Positions 7,104 to 12,493 of a stretch of 16,784 bases of DNA are shown one piece after another (the first letter of the stretch is position 1; each line of letters opens with the position of its first letter). The translations under genes were made by a program, and so were the position numbers. The stretch comes from Candidatus Methanomethylophilaceae archaeon (lineage in GTDB: Archaea > Thermoplasmatota > Thermoplasmata > Methanomassiliicoccales > Methanomethylophilaceae), in assembly GCA_016297775.1 (NCBI GenBank), contig JAEDGA010000024.1:1-16784 (forward strand), in the 5' to 3' direction. The notes under the pieces are model-generated. The model ran no database searches. It saw only the letters and a list, made by a program, of their open reading frames with translations, and was not told where the DNA came from.

Positions 7104-7125
7104 GTATTATCGTTTGAGATAATAC
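7104..7125. promoter_or_regulatory. Perfect inverted repeat upstream of hdrC
   Basis: GTATTATC and GATAATAC form 8-base arms around a 6-base centre (GTTTGA). The element begins two bases after the regulator's stop codon and ends 23 bases before the hdrC TATA box. No T-run follows, so an operator is as likely as a terminator hairpin. Confidence 0.55.
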
Positions 7126-7148
7126 TACATACACTCTTGCACCCATTA

Positions 7149-7156
7149 TTATATAT
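7149..7156 (+). promoter_or_regulatory. TATA box for hdrCB
   Basis: TTATATAT lies within an A+T-rich run and is centred 25.5 bases before the hdrC ATG. It is the best match to the archaeal TATA consensus among the leaderless-type promoters here, in keeping with high expression. Confidence 0.7.
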
Positions 7157-7177
7157 GGTGAATTCAGTCGGTCACCC

Positions 7178-7672
7178 ATGGCAACGCCTAACTCCGAATT
7201 CTACGACGAGATCGCCGCGAACGGCGGTGCGAACGTCAAGCTCTGTTTCCAGTGCGGAACCTGCACTGCAGGATGCCCCTCCGGTAAGGAGACCGTCTAC
7301 AGGACCAGGAAGGTCATGAGGATGGCACAGCTCGGACTCAAGGACGAGCTCCTCAACAGCGACGACATCTGGCAGTGCACCACCTGCTACACCTGCGAAG
7401 AGAGGTGCCCCCGCGGAGTCCCAATCGTCGATGTCATCCTTTCCATCAGGAACATCGCAGTCCAGGAGGGCAAGATGTACGACGCTCACAAGAAGACCGC
7501 AACCAACCTCGTCAAGTACGGCCACACCGTCGACCTCAACGACAAGGTCAAGGCCATGAGGGCAGAGCTCGGTCTCCCTGAGGTTCCCCCCACCCTCCTC
7601 GCGAACGACAAGGCAAAGGCCGACTTTGACAAGATCCTCGCAAAGGTCGGATTCGGTAAACTCGTGGAGTGA
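7178..7672 (+). CDS. hdrC: CoB-CoM heterodisulfide reductase subunit C
   Basis: HdrC is a 164-residue iron-sulfur protein that passes electrons from HdrA to HdrB in the cytoplasmic HdrABC-MvhADG complex, which couples heterodisulfide reduction to ferredoxin reduction by electron bifurcation. Two [4Fe-4S] motifs are visible: Cys23, 26, 29, 33 and Cys67, 70, 73, 77, each CxxCxxCxxxCP. Length and architecture are normal for HdrC. The gene uses a narrow codon set (many CTC, AAG, GAC and GGA codons), also seen in hdrB and the eS1 gene but not in the flanking genes, which fits high expression. It precedes hdrB with only five bases between stop and start. hdrA is not in the window. Confidence 0.95.
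   Translation: MATPNSEFYDEIAANGGANVKLCFQCGTCTAGCPSGKETVYRTRKVMRMAQLGLKDELLNSDDIWQCTTCYTCEERCPRGVPIVDVILSIRNIAVQEGKMYDAHKKTATNLVKYGHTVDLNDKVKAMRAELGLPEVPPTLLANDKAKADFDKILAKVGFGKLVE
7666..7669 (+). promoter_or_regulatory. Shine-Dalgarno site of hdrB
   Basis: GGAG within the last codons of hdrC lies eight bases before the ATG at 7678. It supports that start over the in-frame GTG at 7669, which would overlap the site itself. Confidence 0.65.
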
Positions 7673-7677
7673 TTTTC

Positions 7678-8523
7678 ATGGCTAAGTACGCATTTTTCCT
7701 TGGTTGCATTGCGCCTCTCAGGTACCCTGGTATCGAGAAGTCGACCCGTAAGGTTGCAGAGGCACTCGGAATCGAACTCGTAGACCTCAACGACGCATCC
7801 TGCTGTCCCGCACCCGGAGTCATTAGGTCCTTCGACAGGAAGACCTGGATCGCAGCGGCCGCAAGGAACCTCGCACTCGCAGAGAAGGAGGGCCTCGATA
7901 TCATCACCATCTGTAACGGATGCTACGGATCCCTCTTCGATGCAGCACACGAGCTCCACGAGGACCCCCAGCTCCTGAAGGACGTCAACGAGATCCTCGC
8001 CGATATCGGAATGGAGTACAAGGGAACCACCAAGGTCAGGCACTTCGCAGAGGTCCTCTACAATGACGTCGGAGTCGAGACCATCAAATCCAAGATCGTC
8101 AAGCCCCTGGACTACTCCGTTGCGGCATTCTACGGATGCCACTTCCTCAAGCCCAGCAAGATCAAGGAGATCGACGACCCCGAGGACCCCAGAATCCTCG
8201 ACGACCTGATCGAGGCCACCGGCGCAAAGTCGATGCCCAGGAAGAAGAAGGTCCTCTGCTGCGGATCCGGAGGAGGAGTCAAGGCAGGATTCCCCAACGT
8301 CGCAAAGGCATTCACCCAGACCAACCTGGAGAACATCAAGGAGTCCGGAGCACAGTACATCATCGATGTATGTCCCTTCTGTCACCTCCAGTTCGATACC
8401 GCACAGGCGGACCTCGGATACAGCATCCCCGTCCTCCACCTGTCCCAGCTCTACGGTATCGCGATGGGAATGGACGCCAAAGAGCTCGGTCTCTCGGCAC
8501 ACAAGGTCCCCGTGACCCTCTGA
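7678..8523 (+). CDS. hdrB: CoB-CoM heterodisulfide reductase subunit B
   Basis: HdrB is the catalytic subunit that reduces the CoM-S-S-CoB heterodisulfide formed in the last step of methanogenesis. The 281-residue protein shows both cysteine-rich CCG domains. The first has Cys10, Cys42-Cys43, Cys79 and Cys82 (CNGCYGS); the second has Cys154, Cys194-Cys195 and Cys232-x-x-Cys235 (CPFCH). These ligate the two noncubane [4Fe-4S] clusters described for the family, and all ten cysteines are present. The ATG at 7678 is preferred over GTG 7669 because of the GGAG site. It is cotranscribed with hdrC, ends before a hairpin terminator, and has the same highly biased codon use. Confidence 0.96.
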   Translation: MAKYAFFLGCIAPLRYPGIEKSTRKVAEALGIELVDLNDASCCPAPGVIRSFDRKTWIAAAARNLALAEKEGLDIITICNGCYGSLFDAAHELHEDPQLLKDVNEILADIGMEYKGTTKVRHFAEVLYNDVGVETIKSKIVKPLDYSVAAFYGCHFLKPSKIKEIDDPEDPRILDDLIEATGAKSMPRKKKVLCCGSGGGVKAGFPNVAKAFTQTNLENIKESGAQYIIDVCPFCHLQFDTAQADLGYSIPVLHLSQLYGIAMGMDAKELGLSAHKVPVTL

Positions 8524-8532
8524 TGCAGAAAC

Positions 8533-8555
8533 GAGGGGTCACGTACCCCTCTTTC
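8533..8555 (+). terminator. Hairpin terminator after hdrCB
   Basis: GAGGGGT (8533-8539) and ACCCCTC (8545-8551) form a perfect 7-bp stem with a CACGT loop. The T-rich tail TTTCTT follows, starting nine bases past the hdrB stop. Confidence 0.7.
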
Positions 8556-8681
8556 TTAAACACATTATCTTCTGTTCTCATTATCTGTTCTGTTCCCTCT
8601 GTCATGATGCGGATCGTCAGTTCCGTGTTCCACATGCATTTTTTCCGACGTATCCCCCGGTTGTCAGGAACATAGGTCTGT

Positions 8682-8691
8682 TTTAAATATA
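8682..8691 (+). promoter_or_regulatory. Distal TATA-like box upstream of eS1
   Basis: TTTAAATATA is a near-consensus archaeal TATA box. Transcription would begin near 8712, giving a leader of about 120 bases on the eS1 mRNA or an independent small RNA. Confidence 0.4.
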
Positions 8692-8694
8692 AGT

Positions 8695-8739
8695 GGTATA
8701 TTATTTTTGTATCAAATTTATACAATTGTAAAAAATACC
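8695..8739. repeat. A+T-rich imperfect inverted repeat in eS1 leader region
   Basis: GGTAT (8695) and ATACC (ending 8739) enclose an inner perfect dyad TTGTAT (8707-8712)/ATACAA (8720-8725) with a 7-base centre. The inner dyad sits where transcription from the distal box would start. It may be an operator or leader structure; chance is possible in such A+T-rich DNA. Confidence 0.35.
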
Positions 8740-8786
8740 ATATGCTGGCCAATGTATGAAGTAATGTTAATTAATTTAACAAATGA

Positions 8787-8823
8787 TTATATAGGTAAAA
8801 TCAATCCCTCGTTCATAAGGAGA
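8787..8823 (+). promoter_or_regulatory. Proximal TATA box and Shine-Dalgarno of eS1
   Basis: TTATATA (8787-8793) predicts a start site near 8815. The strong ribosome binding site AAGGAGA (8817-8823) then lies at the very 5' end of a leader of about 16 bases, seven bases before the ATG at 8831. Confidence 0.65.
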
Positions 8824-8830
8824 CTTACAT

Positions 8831-9547
8831 ATGGCACCTAAGACAAGAGGAGCATCCCGTAAGGTTAAGGACAAGTGGAAGGCGAAGGAGTGGTACAAGC
8901 TCCGCGCACCCCGTATGTTCAATGAGGCAGAGATCGGAGAGACCCCCTCCGCAGACCCCGAGTTCATCCTCGGAAGGACTGTCGAGGTCACCGTCCAGGA
9001 GCTCACCGGCGACTACTCCAAGATGAACATCAAGCTCAAGTTCAAGGTCACCGACGTCGACGGATTCGATGCAAAGACCGTCTTCATGGGACACGAGCTC
9101 ACCAGCGAGTACGTCAGGAGGCTCACCAGGAGGAAGAAGACCAAGACCGACCACGTCGTCGACATCACCACCAAGGACGGATTCGTCCTCCGTGTCAAGC
9201 CCATGTCCATTGCAGACAGGCGCATCCAGTCCTCCCAGGAGGACGCAATGAGGCGCATCCTCGCAGAGACCCTCGTCCAGATGGGTAAGGAGTCCAACCT
9301 CTCCGACCTCGTCAAGGCGATCATCTCCGGCGACATGTCCAAGGACCTCGCAAAGGCCTGCCGCGTCGTCATCCCCATCAAGCGCATCGAGATCCGCAAG
9401 ACCGAAGTGCTGTCCATGGGAGAGGGAGAGCCCGAGTCCATCATGGAGAAGGTCGCTCCCGCAGCAGAGGAGCCAGCAGAGGAGGAGGCTGAGGAGGTCT
9501 CCGCCGAGGAAGCTCCCGCTGAGGACGCCGAGAAGACCGAAGAGTAA
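8831..9547 (+). CDS. rps3ae: Ribosomal protein eS1 (S3Ae)
   Basis: The 238-residue protein matches the archaeal/eukaryal small-subunit protein eS1. It has a basic N-terminus (TRGASRKVKDKWKAKEWY), a central GRTVEV and HELTSEYVRRLTRRK segment, and DLAKACRVVIPIKRIEIRKTEV near the end of the conserved core. It is part of the 30S platform near the mRNA exit. The last 35 or so residues form an unusually acidic, low-complexity Glu/Ala tail. Codon use is strongly biased, as in hdrCB. The start is fixed by the AAGGAGA ribosome binding site. It appears to be a single-gene transcript, with a tRNA gene 51 bases downstream. Confidence 0.95.
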   Translation: MAPKTRGASRKVKDKWKAKEWYKLRAPRMFNEAEIGETPSADPEFILGRTVEVTVQELTGDYSKMNIKLKFKVTDVDGFDAKTVFMGHELTSEYVRRLTRRKKTKTDHVVDITTKDGFVLRVKPMSIADRRIQSSQEDAMRRILAETLVQMGKESNLSDLVKAIISGDMSKDLAKACRVVIPIKRIEIRKTEVLSMGEGEPESIMEKVAPAAEEPAEEEAEEVSAEEAPAEDAEKTEE

Positions 9548-9556
9548 TTATATTAC
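9547..9556 (+). promoter_or_regulatory. TATA-like box upstream of tRNA-Met
   Basis: AATTATATTA begins at the last base of the eS1 stop codon. It would place a start site near 9577, about 22 bases before the mature tRNA, so a short 5' leader removed by RNase P is expected. Confidence 0.45.
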
Positions 9557-9598
9557 TGTCGAATAAACCACTTACCCACAAAACCATTTCAATCACCT

Positions 9599-9706
9599 GC
9601 CGAGGTGGCTCAGCCTGGTGGAGCGTCGGACTCATAGGGTATCGGTCAATACGACCCCTCCAGGGAAATCCGAAGGTCATGGGTTCGAACCCCATCCTCG
9701 GCACCA
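9599..9706 (+). tRNA. tRNA-Met(CAT), elongator type, with intron and encoded CCA
   Basis: A full cloverleaf can be drawn. The acceptor stem is GCCGAGG/CCTCGGC, the D stem GCTC/GAGC, the anticodon stem TCGGA (9626-9630)/TCCGA (9669-9673), and the T arm ATGGG-TTCGAAC-CCCAT. The anticodon CAT is at 9633-9635. The discriminator is A9703, followed by encoded CCA (9704-9706). Removal of a 31-base intron after A37 leaves 74 bases plus CCA. The sequence closely resembles archaeal elongator tRNA-Met (GCTCAGCCTGGT, GGACTCATA). The CAT-bearing tRNA-Ile2, modified with agmatidine, is the alternative, but the body matches Met better. Confidence 0.92.
9637..9667 (+). other. Archaeal tRNA intron (position 37/38)
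   Basis: The 31-base intron lies between A37 (9636) and A38 (9668), the canonical archaeal site. Inside it GTAT (9639-9642) pairs with ATAC (9649-9652) around CGGTCA. Exon CTC (9631-9633) can pair with intron GGG (9663-9665). This gives only a relaxed bulge-helix-bulge, because the fourth central pair would be A-A. The boundary is ambiguous by one A. Confidence 0.8.
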
Positions 9707-9761
9707 ACTTCTATCACAATCAATCCGGTAAGCGTGAGCTTTTGAATCGTGTGTTTCGGGA

Positions 9762-10988
9762 TCATCCGGTTTTTTCGATCTCTCCGACCGATCCCGGCAG
9801 AGGGATCCTGGAACCTATGAACGCCGCTGCCGCCAGCACGAGCACGCTGTGCAATGGGAAGCACAGGAATAGCAGCAGAACGGACATGAGCGGTCTCCTG
9901 GTGACCGCACCGACCACTGCGGCCGTGACCGCACAGACGCAGAATATGGGGTCCAGGGACAGCAGCATGGACATGCCGTATCCCAGGGCGATCCCGGAGA
10001 ATATCAGCGGGAAGAAATGACCTCCGCGCCAGCCCATGTTGACACACATCGATGTGACCATTATTTTGAACAATCCAATCAGAATCAAGACTGTAGCGGA
10101 CATGGTCATCCACGTAGCGTCCAGTTCCTCCGTCTGCATCTCCCCGGAGAACATGGTCAGGGGGAGGATCATACCGCTCAATCCCAGCAGCGCGCCGCTG
10201 AACATGGTCATAAGTACAATCCTGTCACCGAACAGCGACGCAATTCTCTTGAAAACTATCTCGGACATACAGAACAGCCAGCCTCCGAACGCACCCGTCA
10301 GCATCAGAGGGATCATCCAGATGAATTCGTCCGCACCGTAGGCGATATCCGTGTATCTGGGAAGTGAGAATCCTCCTCCGATCAGATCCGAGAGCAGGAG
10401 GAACATGCCCACAGCACCGGCGATGGATGTGATGTACGCCATCCACCTCATGACATCGGATATCTCCCATCCCTCGCTCTTCTCGGCGGCACCTCCGAGA
10501 CCGTAGAAGGGTGCGGTGAACAATGCCGACAGCGCAGCATACGTACCTACCTCGCTCAGGCGTTCGAAACATCTGCCGAAGCGTTTCATGCGATCCCCTG
10601 CCCATGTACAAATGGCCGCTATCGCACCGGACAGTCCTGCCTCGGGTCCGACGGAACCTCCGAACATCAAAGGCAGTATGGCGCCGACGGACATCCTTCC
10701 GAGCTTGTCATAATCGTATCCACCCTTCTTCACCTTCGCCATGACCGTAGGCAGGCTCTCCGGATAAGGACCGAAACGTTTGACGAAGAAACCTATGACC
10801 GCCCCACCCAGGATGCACATGATGATCGGATATGCTCCTCCGAGATAGATCGGGATCCTGTCCCATATGAACGATATGGACGTGTCCATCGCGAACATGA
10901 GACACCACACGAACGCCCCCGCGACCGCGCCCGTCACAGTAGTACATATGAGGAACATGATGTCGTTGGCTGTTCTCGCACCGTCCAT
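9762..10988 (-). CDS. ClC-family chloride channel/transporter
   Basis: This 408-residue polytopic membrane protein carries ClC selectivity-filter motifs: YPESLP (residues 75-80) in place of GSGIP, GSVGPEAG (111-118) with Glu116 at the position of the gating glutamate, and GGHFFP (322-327) corresponding to GxFxP. At 408 residues it is shorter than typical bacterial ClC proteins of about 440-470 and lacks a cytosolic CBS domain. The gating glutamate suggests Cl-/H+ exchange rather than a pure channel, which is inference. The start at 10988 is supported by a TATA-like box about 27.5 bases upstream. The gene converges on the tRNA-Met gene and diverges from the Imm5-like gene. Confidence 0.88.
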   Translation of the reverse strand: MDGARTANDIMFLICTTVTGAVAGAFVWCLMFAMDTSISFIWDRIPIYLGGAYPIIMCILGGAVIGFFVKRFGPYPESLPTVMAKVKKGGYDYDKLGRMSVGAILPLMFGGSVGPEAGLSGAIAAICTWAGDRMKRFGRCFERLSEVGTYAALSALFTAPFYGLGGAAEKSEGWEISDVMRWMAYITSIAGAVGMFLLLSDLIGGGFSLPRYTDIAYGADEFIWMIPLMLTGAFGGWLFCMSEIVFKRIASLFGDRIVLMTMFSGALLGLSGMILPLTMFSGEMQTEELDATWMTMSATVLILIGLFKIMVTSMCVNMGWRGGHFFPLIFSGIALGYGMSMLLSLDPIFCVCAVTAAVVGAVTRRPLMSVLLLFLCFPLHSVLVLAAAAFIGSRIPLPGSVGEIEKTG

Positions 10989-11011
10989 AAGTTACGTATG
11001 TCGGGGGCGAT

Positions 11012-11020
11012 GTTATATTG
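11012..11020 (-). promoter_or_regulatory. TATA-like box for ClC gene
   Basis: CAATATAAC on the minus strand has its core centred 27.5 bases before the ATG at 10988. There is no Shine-Dalgarno sequence. Confidence 0.5.
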
Positions 11021-11040
11021 TACGGTGACCGCACCCTCCA

Positions 11041-11048
11041 TTTAATAT
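11041..11048 (+). promoter_or_regulatory. TATA-like box for Imm5-like gene
   Basis: TTTAATAT is centred 26.5 bases before the ATG at 11071. There is no Shine-Dalgarno sequence. It shares the 82-base divergent region with the ClC promoter. Confidence 0.55.
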
Positions 11049-11070
11049 CCTGTATGATGATTTCACGTCG

Positions 11071-11625
11071 ATGGACTGGTATGACGATATGCGTTCCAGG
11101 ATGCGTAGGGGTAACGAGATCCTGTTCCCGAAGGATTCCCCTTTGTTGAGGCCCTTGGATGCCGTCATCAGGACCACGGATCGCAGGATACTTGTGCTGT
11201 GGGCCTTGGATCTGGCAGAGGATTCCGTGAGGTATATGGAATCGGTCATGCCGAACGAGAAGAGACCGCGCGATGCGTTGAATGCCGCCAGGGATTGGGC
11301 ATTCGGCAAGGTGAGGATGGGATTCGCCAGAAGACGCATATTGGACTGTCACGCGTTATCCAAGGAACTGCGGGATCCGTGTCTCATAGCCGAATGCCAT
11401 GCGGTAGGGCAGGCGTGTTCCGTGGTGCATACGGTAGGACATTCCTTAGGTTATTCCATATACGATCTGACTGCCCAGGTGCACAGATACGGTCCCGAGG
11501 ATTGCAGGGATGCGGTGGAATCACGTGCGGGCATGTATCTGGAACGGTTGACCTATTGGAGGGAGAATGCCGATGACGGAGGAGACACCTGGGCCAAGTT
11601 CATCGAGTCATCCGGGAAGCTATAA
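11071..11625 (+). CDS. Imm5-like putative immunity-family protein
   Basis: The 184-residue helical protein matches my memory of the widespread family annotated putative immunity protein (Imm-5-like). It has the segment PNEKRPRDALNAARDWAFGK (residues about 61-80), an Ala/Arg helix with ILDCHALSKE, and a His-rich stretch (CHAVGQACSVVHTVGHSLG). The family name comes from bacterial toxin-immunity loci, but most members are not next to any toxin and their function is unproven. No signal peptide or membrane segment is visible, so it should be cytosolic. No toxin candidate is adjacent. It probably shares a transcript with the flavodoxin/ferredoxin gene 38 bases downstream. Family assignment is reasonably firm; function is open. 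Confidence 0.75.
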   Translation: MDWYDDMRSRMRRGNEILFPKDSPLLRPLDAVIRTTDRRILVLWALDLAEDSVRYMESVMPNEKRPRDALNAARDWAFGKVRMGFARRRILDCHALSKELRDPCLIAECHAVGQACSVVHTVGHSLGYSIYDLTAQVHRYGPEDCRDAVESRAGMYLERLTYWRENADDGGDTWAKFIESSGKL

Positions 11626-11651
11626 TATCCGTCACGCCGATTCTTGATACG

Positions 11652-11657
11652 GGTGAT
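11652..11657 (+). promoter_or_regulatory. Shine-Dalgarno site of flavodoxin/ferredoxin gene
   Basis: GGTGAT, part of the archaeal GGAGGTGAT consensus, lies six bases before the ATG at 11664. It supports that start and operon membership. Confidence 0.6.
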
Positions 11658-11663
11658 ATATCC

Positions 11664-12479
11664 ATGGGTTCTGTCAGGGTAGTATTCTACAGTGCTACTG
11701 GAAATACCAGGAAGATAGCCGAAAGCATCGGGGAGACGGTATCATGGCATATGGGTATGCCCGTCTCATATTCCGATTATTCCCGCCCGGATGTACGTAA
11801 GATTCAGATTTCCTTGGATGTGGACGACATCCTGGTATTCTGTACACCCGTGTACAGAGGGAAGTTGCCGTCGTACATATTCGACGATATCGGCAGCAAA
11901 CTGAAGGGAAGCGGCGGATATGCGATCTGTGCGATGACCTATGGTAACCGCGCGGTGGACAACGCGTTCGCGGACATGGTACAGACAGTCAGGGATCTGG
12001 GATTCGTTCCGGTATCCGCCGTATCGTTCCCCTGCCGTCATTGCTACACCGATGTGCTGGCGGGCGACCGTCCGAACGGGGATGACCTATCCTGTGCCAG
12101 ACGCTTCGCCGAGCGCTCCTGTGGGCTCATACGCGAAGGCATAGAGGAAAGGACGCTTACCGTACCTGGTGTGGCAGGCGGGCCCGCATACGTGCCTTTG
12201 GGGGCCGACGGCAATCCCATATCCTTCCATGACGCAGTCCCGGTCACGGACATGTCTATATGCACGGGATGCGGAAGGTGTGCGGAACTGTGTCCGCTGG
12301 GCTCCATCGATGCATCGGATGTATTCGTCCTCAAAGGTCCGTGTTTCAAGTGCCAGGCATGCGTACGTGGATGTCCGGAAGGTGCCAAGCGGTTCACCGA
12401 TGAGAGATTCGTCTCGCATGTGAGGCAGATCGAGTCCAGGTTCGCGGACAGGAAGGAGATCAAGGCATATTTCGCTTGA
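11664..12479 (+). CDS. Flavodoxin-diferredoxin fusion (EFR1-like)
   Basis: This 271-residue protein has an N-terminal flavodoxin-like domain (about residues 4-160) whose FMN-phosphate loop reads YSATGNTRK (9-17), with TPVYRGKLP and AMTYGNRAVD as the later FMN-contacting loops. The C-terminal domain has two [4Fe-4S] motifs: Cys200, 203, 206, 210 and Cys227, 230, 233, 237. This is the domain order of EFR1-type ferredoxins, cytosolic electron carriers without assigned partners. An unusual CRHC pair (Cys124, Cys127) lies in the flavodoxin domain where relatives usually have a Met/Pro-rich loop. It is the second gene after the Imm5-like gene, with its own GGTGAT ribosome binding site. It ends 14 bases from the convergent helicase gene. 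Confidence 0.88.
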   Translation: MGSVRVVFYSATGNTRKIAESIGETVSWHMGMPVSYSDYSRPDVRKIQISLDVDDILVFCTPVYRGKLPSYIFDDIGSKLKGSGGYAICAMTYGNRAVDNAFADMVQTVRDLGFVPVSAVSFPCRHCYTDVLAGDRPNGDDLSCARRFAERSCGLIREGIEERTLTVPGVAGGPAYVPLGADGNPISFHDAVPVTDMSICTGCGRCAELCPLGSIDASDVFVLKGPCFKCQACVRGCPEGAKRFTDERFVSHVRQIESRFADRKEIKAYFA

Positions 12480-12493
12480 TTCCGGATATCCGA

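Larger units (their letters stand above)
8524..8830. other. 307-base intergenic region between hdrB and eS1
   Basis: No gene is supported here. After the terminator, the first half is pyrimidine-rich and contains a direct repeat TCTGTTCT (8571-8578 and 8584-8591). From about 8680 the DNA becomes very A+T-rich and holds a distal TATA-like box, an imperfect dyad, a proximal TATA box and the eS1 ribosome binding site. Confidence 0.6.

Noticed and set aside
7486..8502. 338-codon open frame antisense to hdrC/hdrB
   Set aside because: It is a by-product of the strongly biased codon use of hdrB. hdrB itself has all family cysteines, and the antisense product shows no recognisable motif.
12483..12492. 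Perfect 10-bp palindrome CGGATATCCG in the gap between convergent genes
   Set aside because: It is short, without a T-run, and made of CCGGA/TCCGG-type words that are common throughout this genome. It does not stand out as a terminator.
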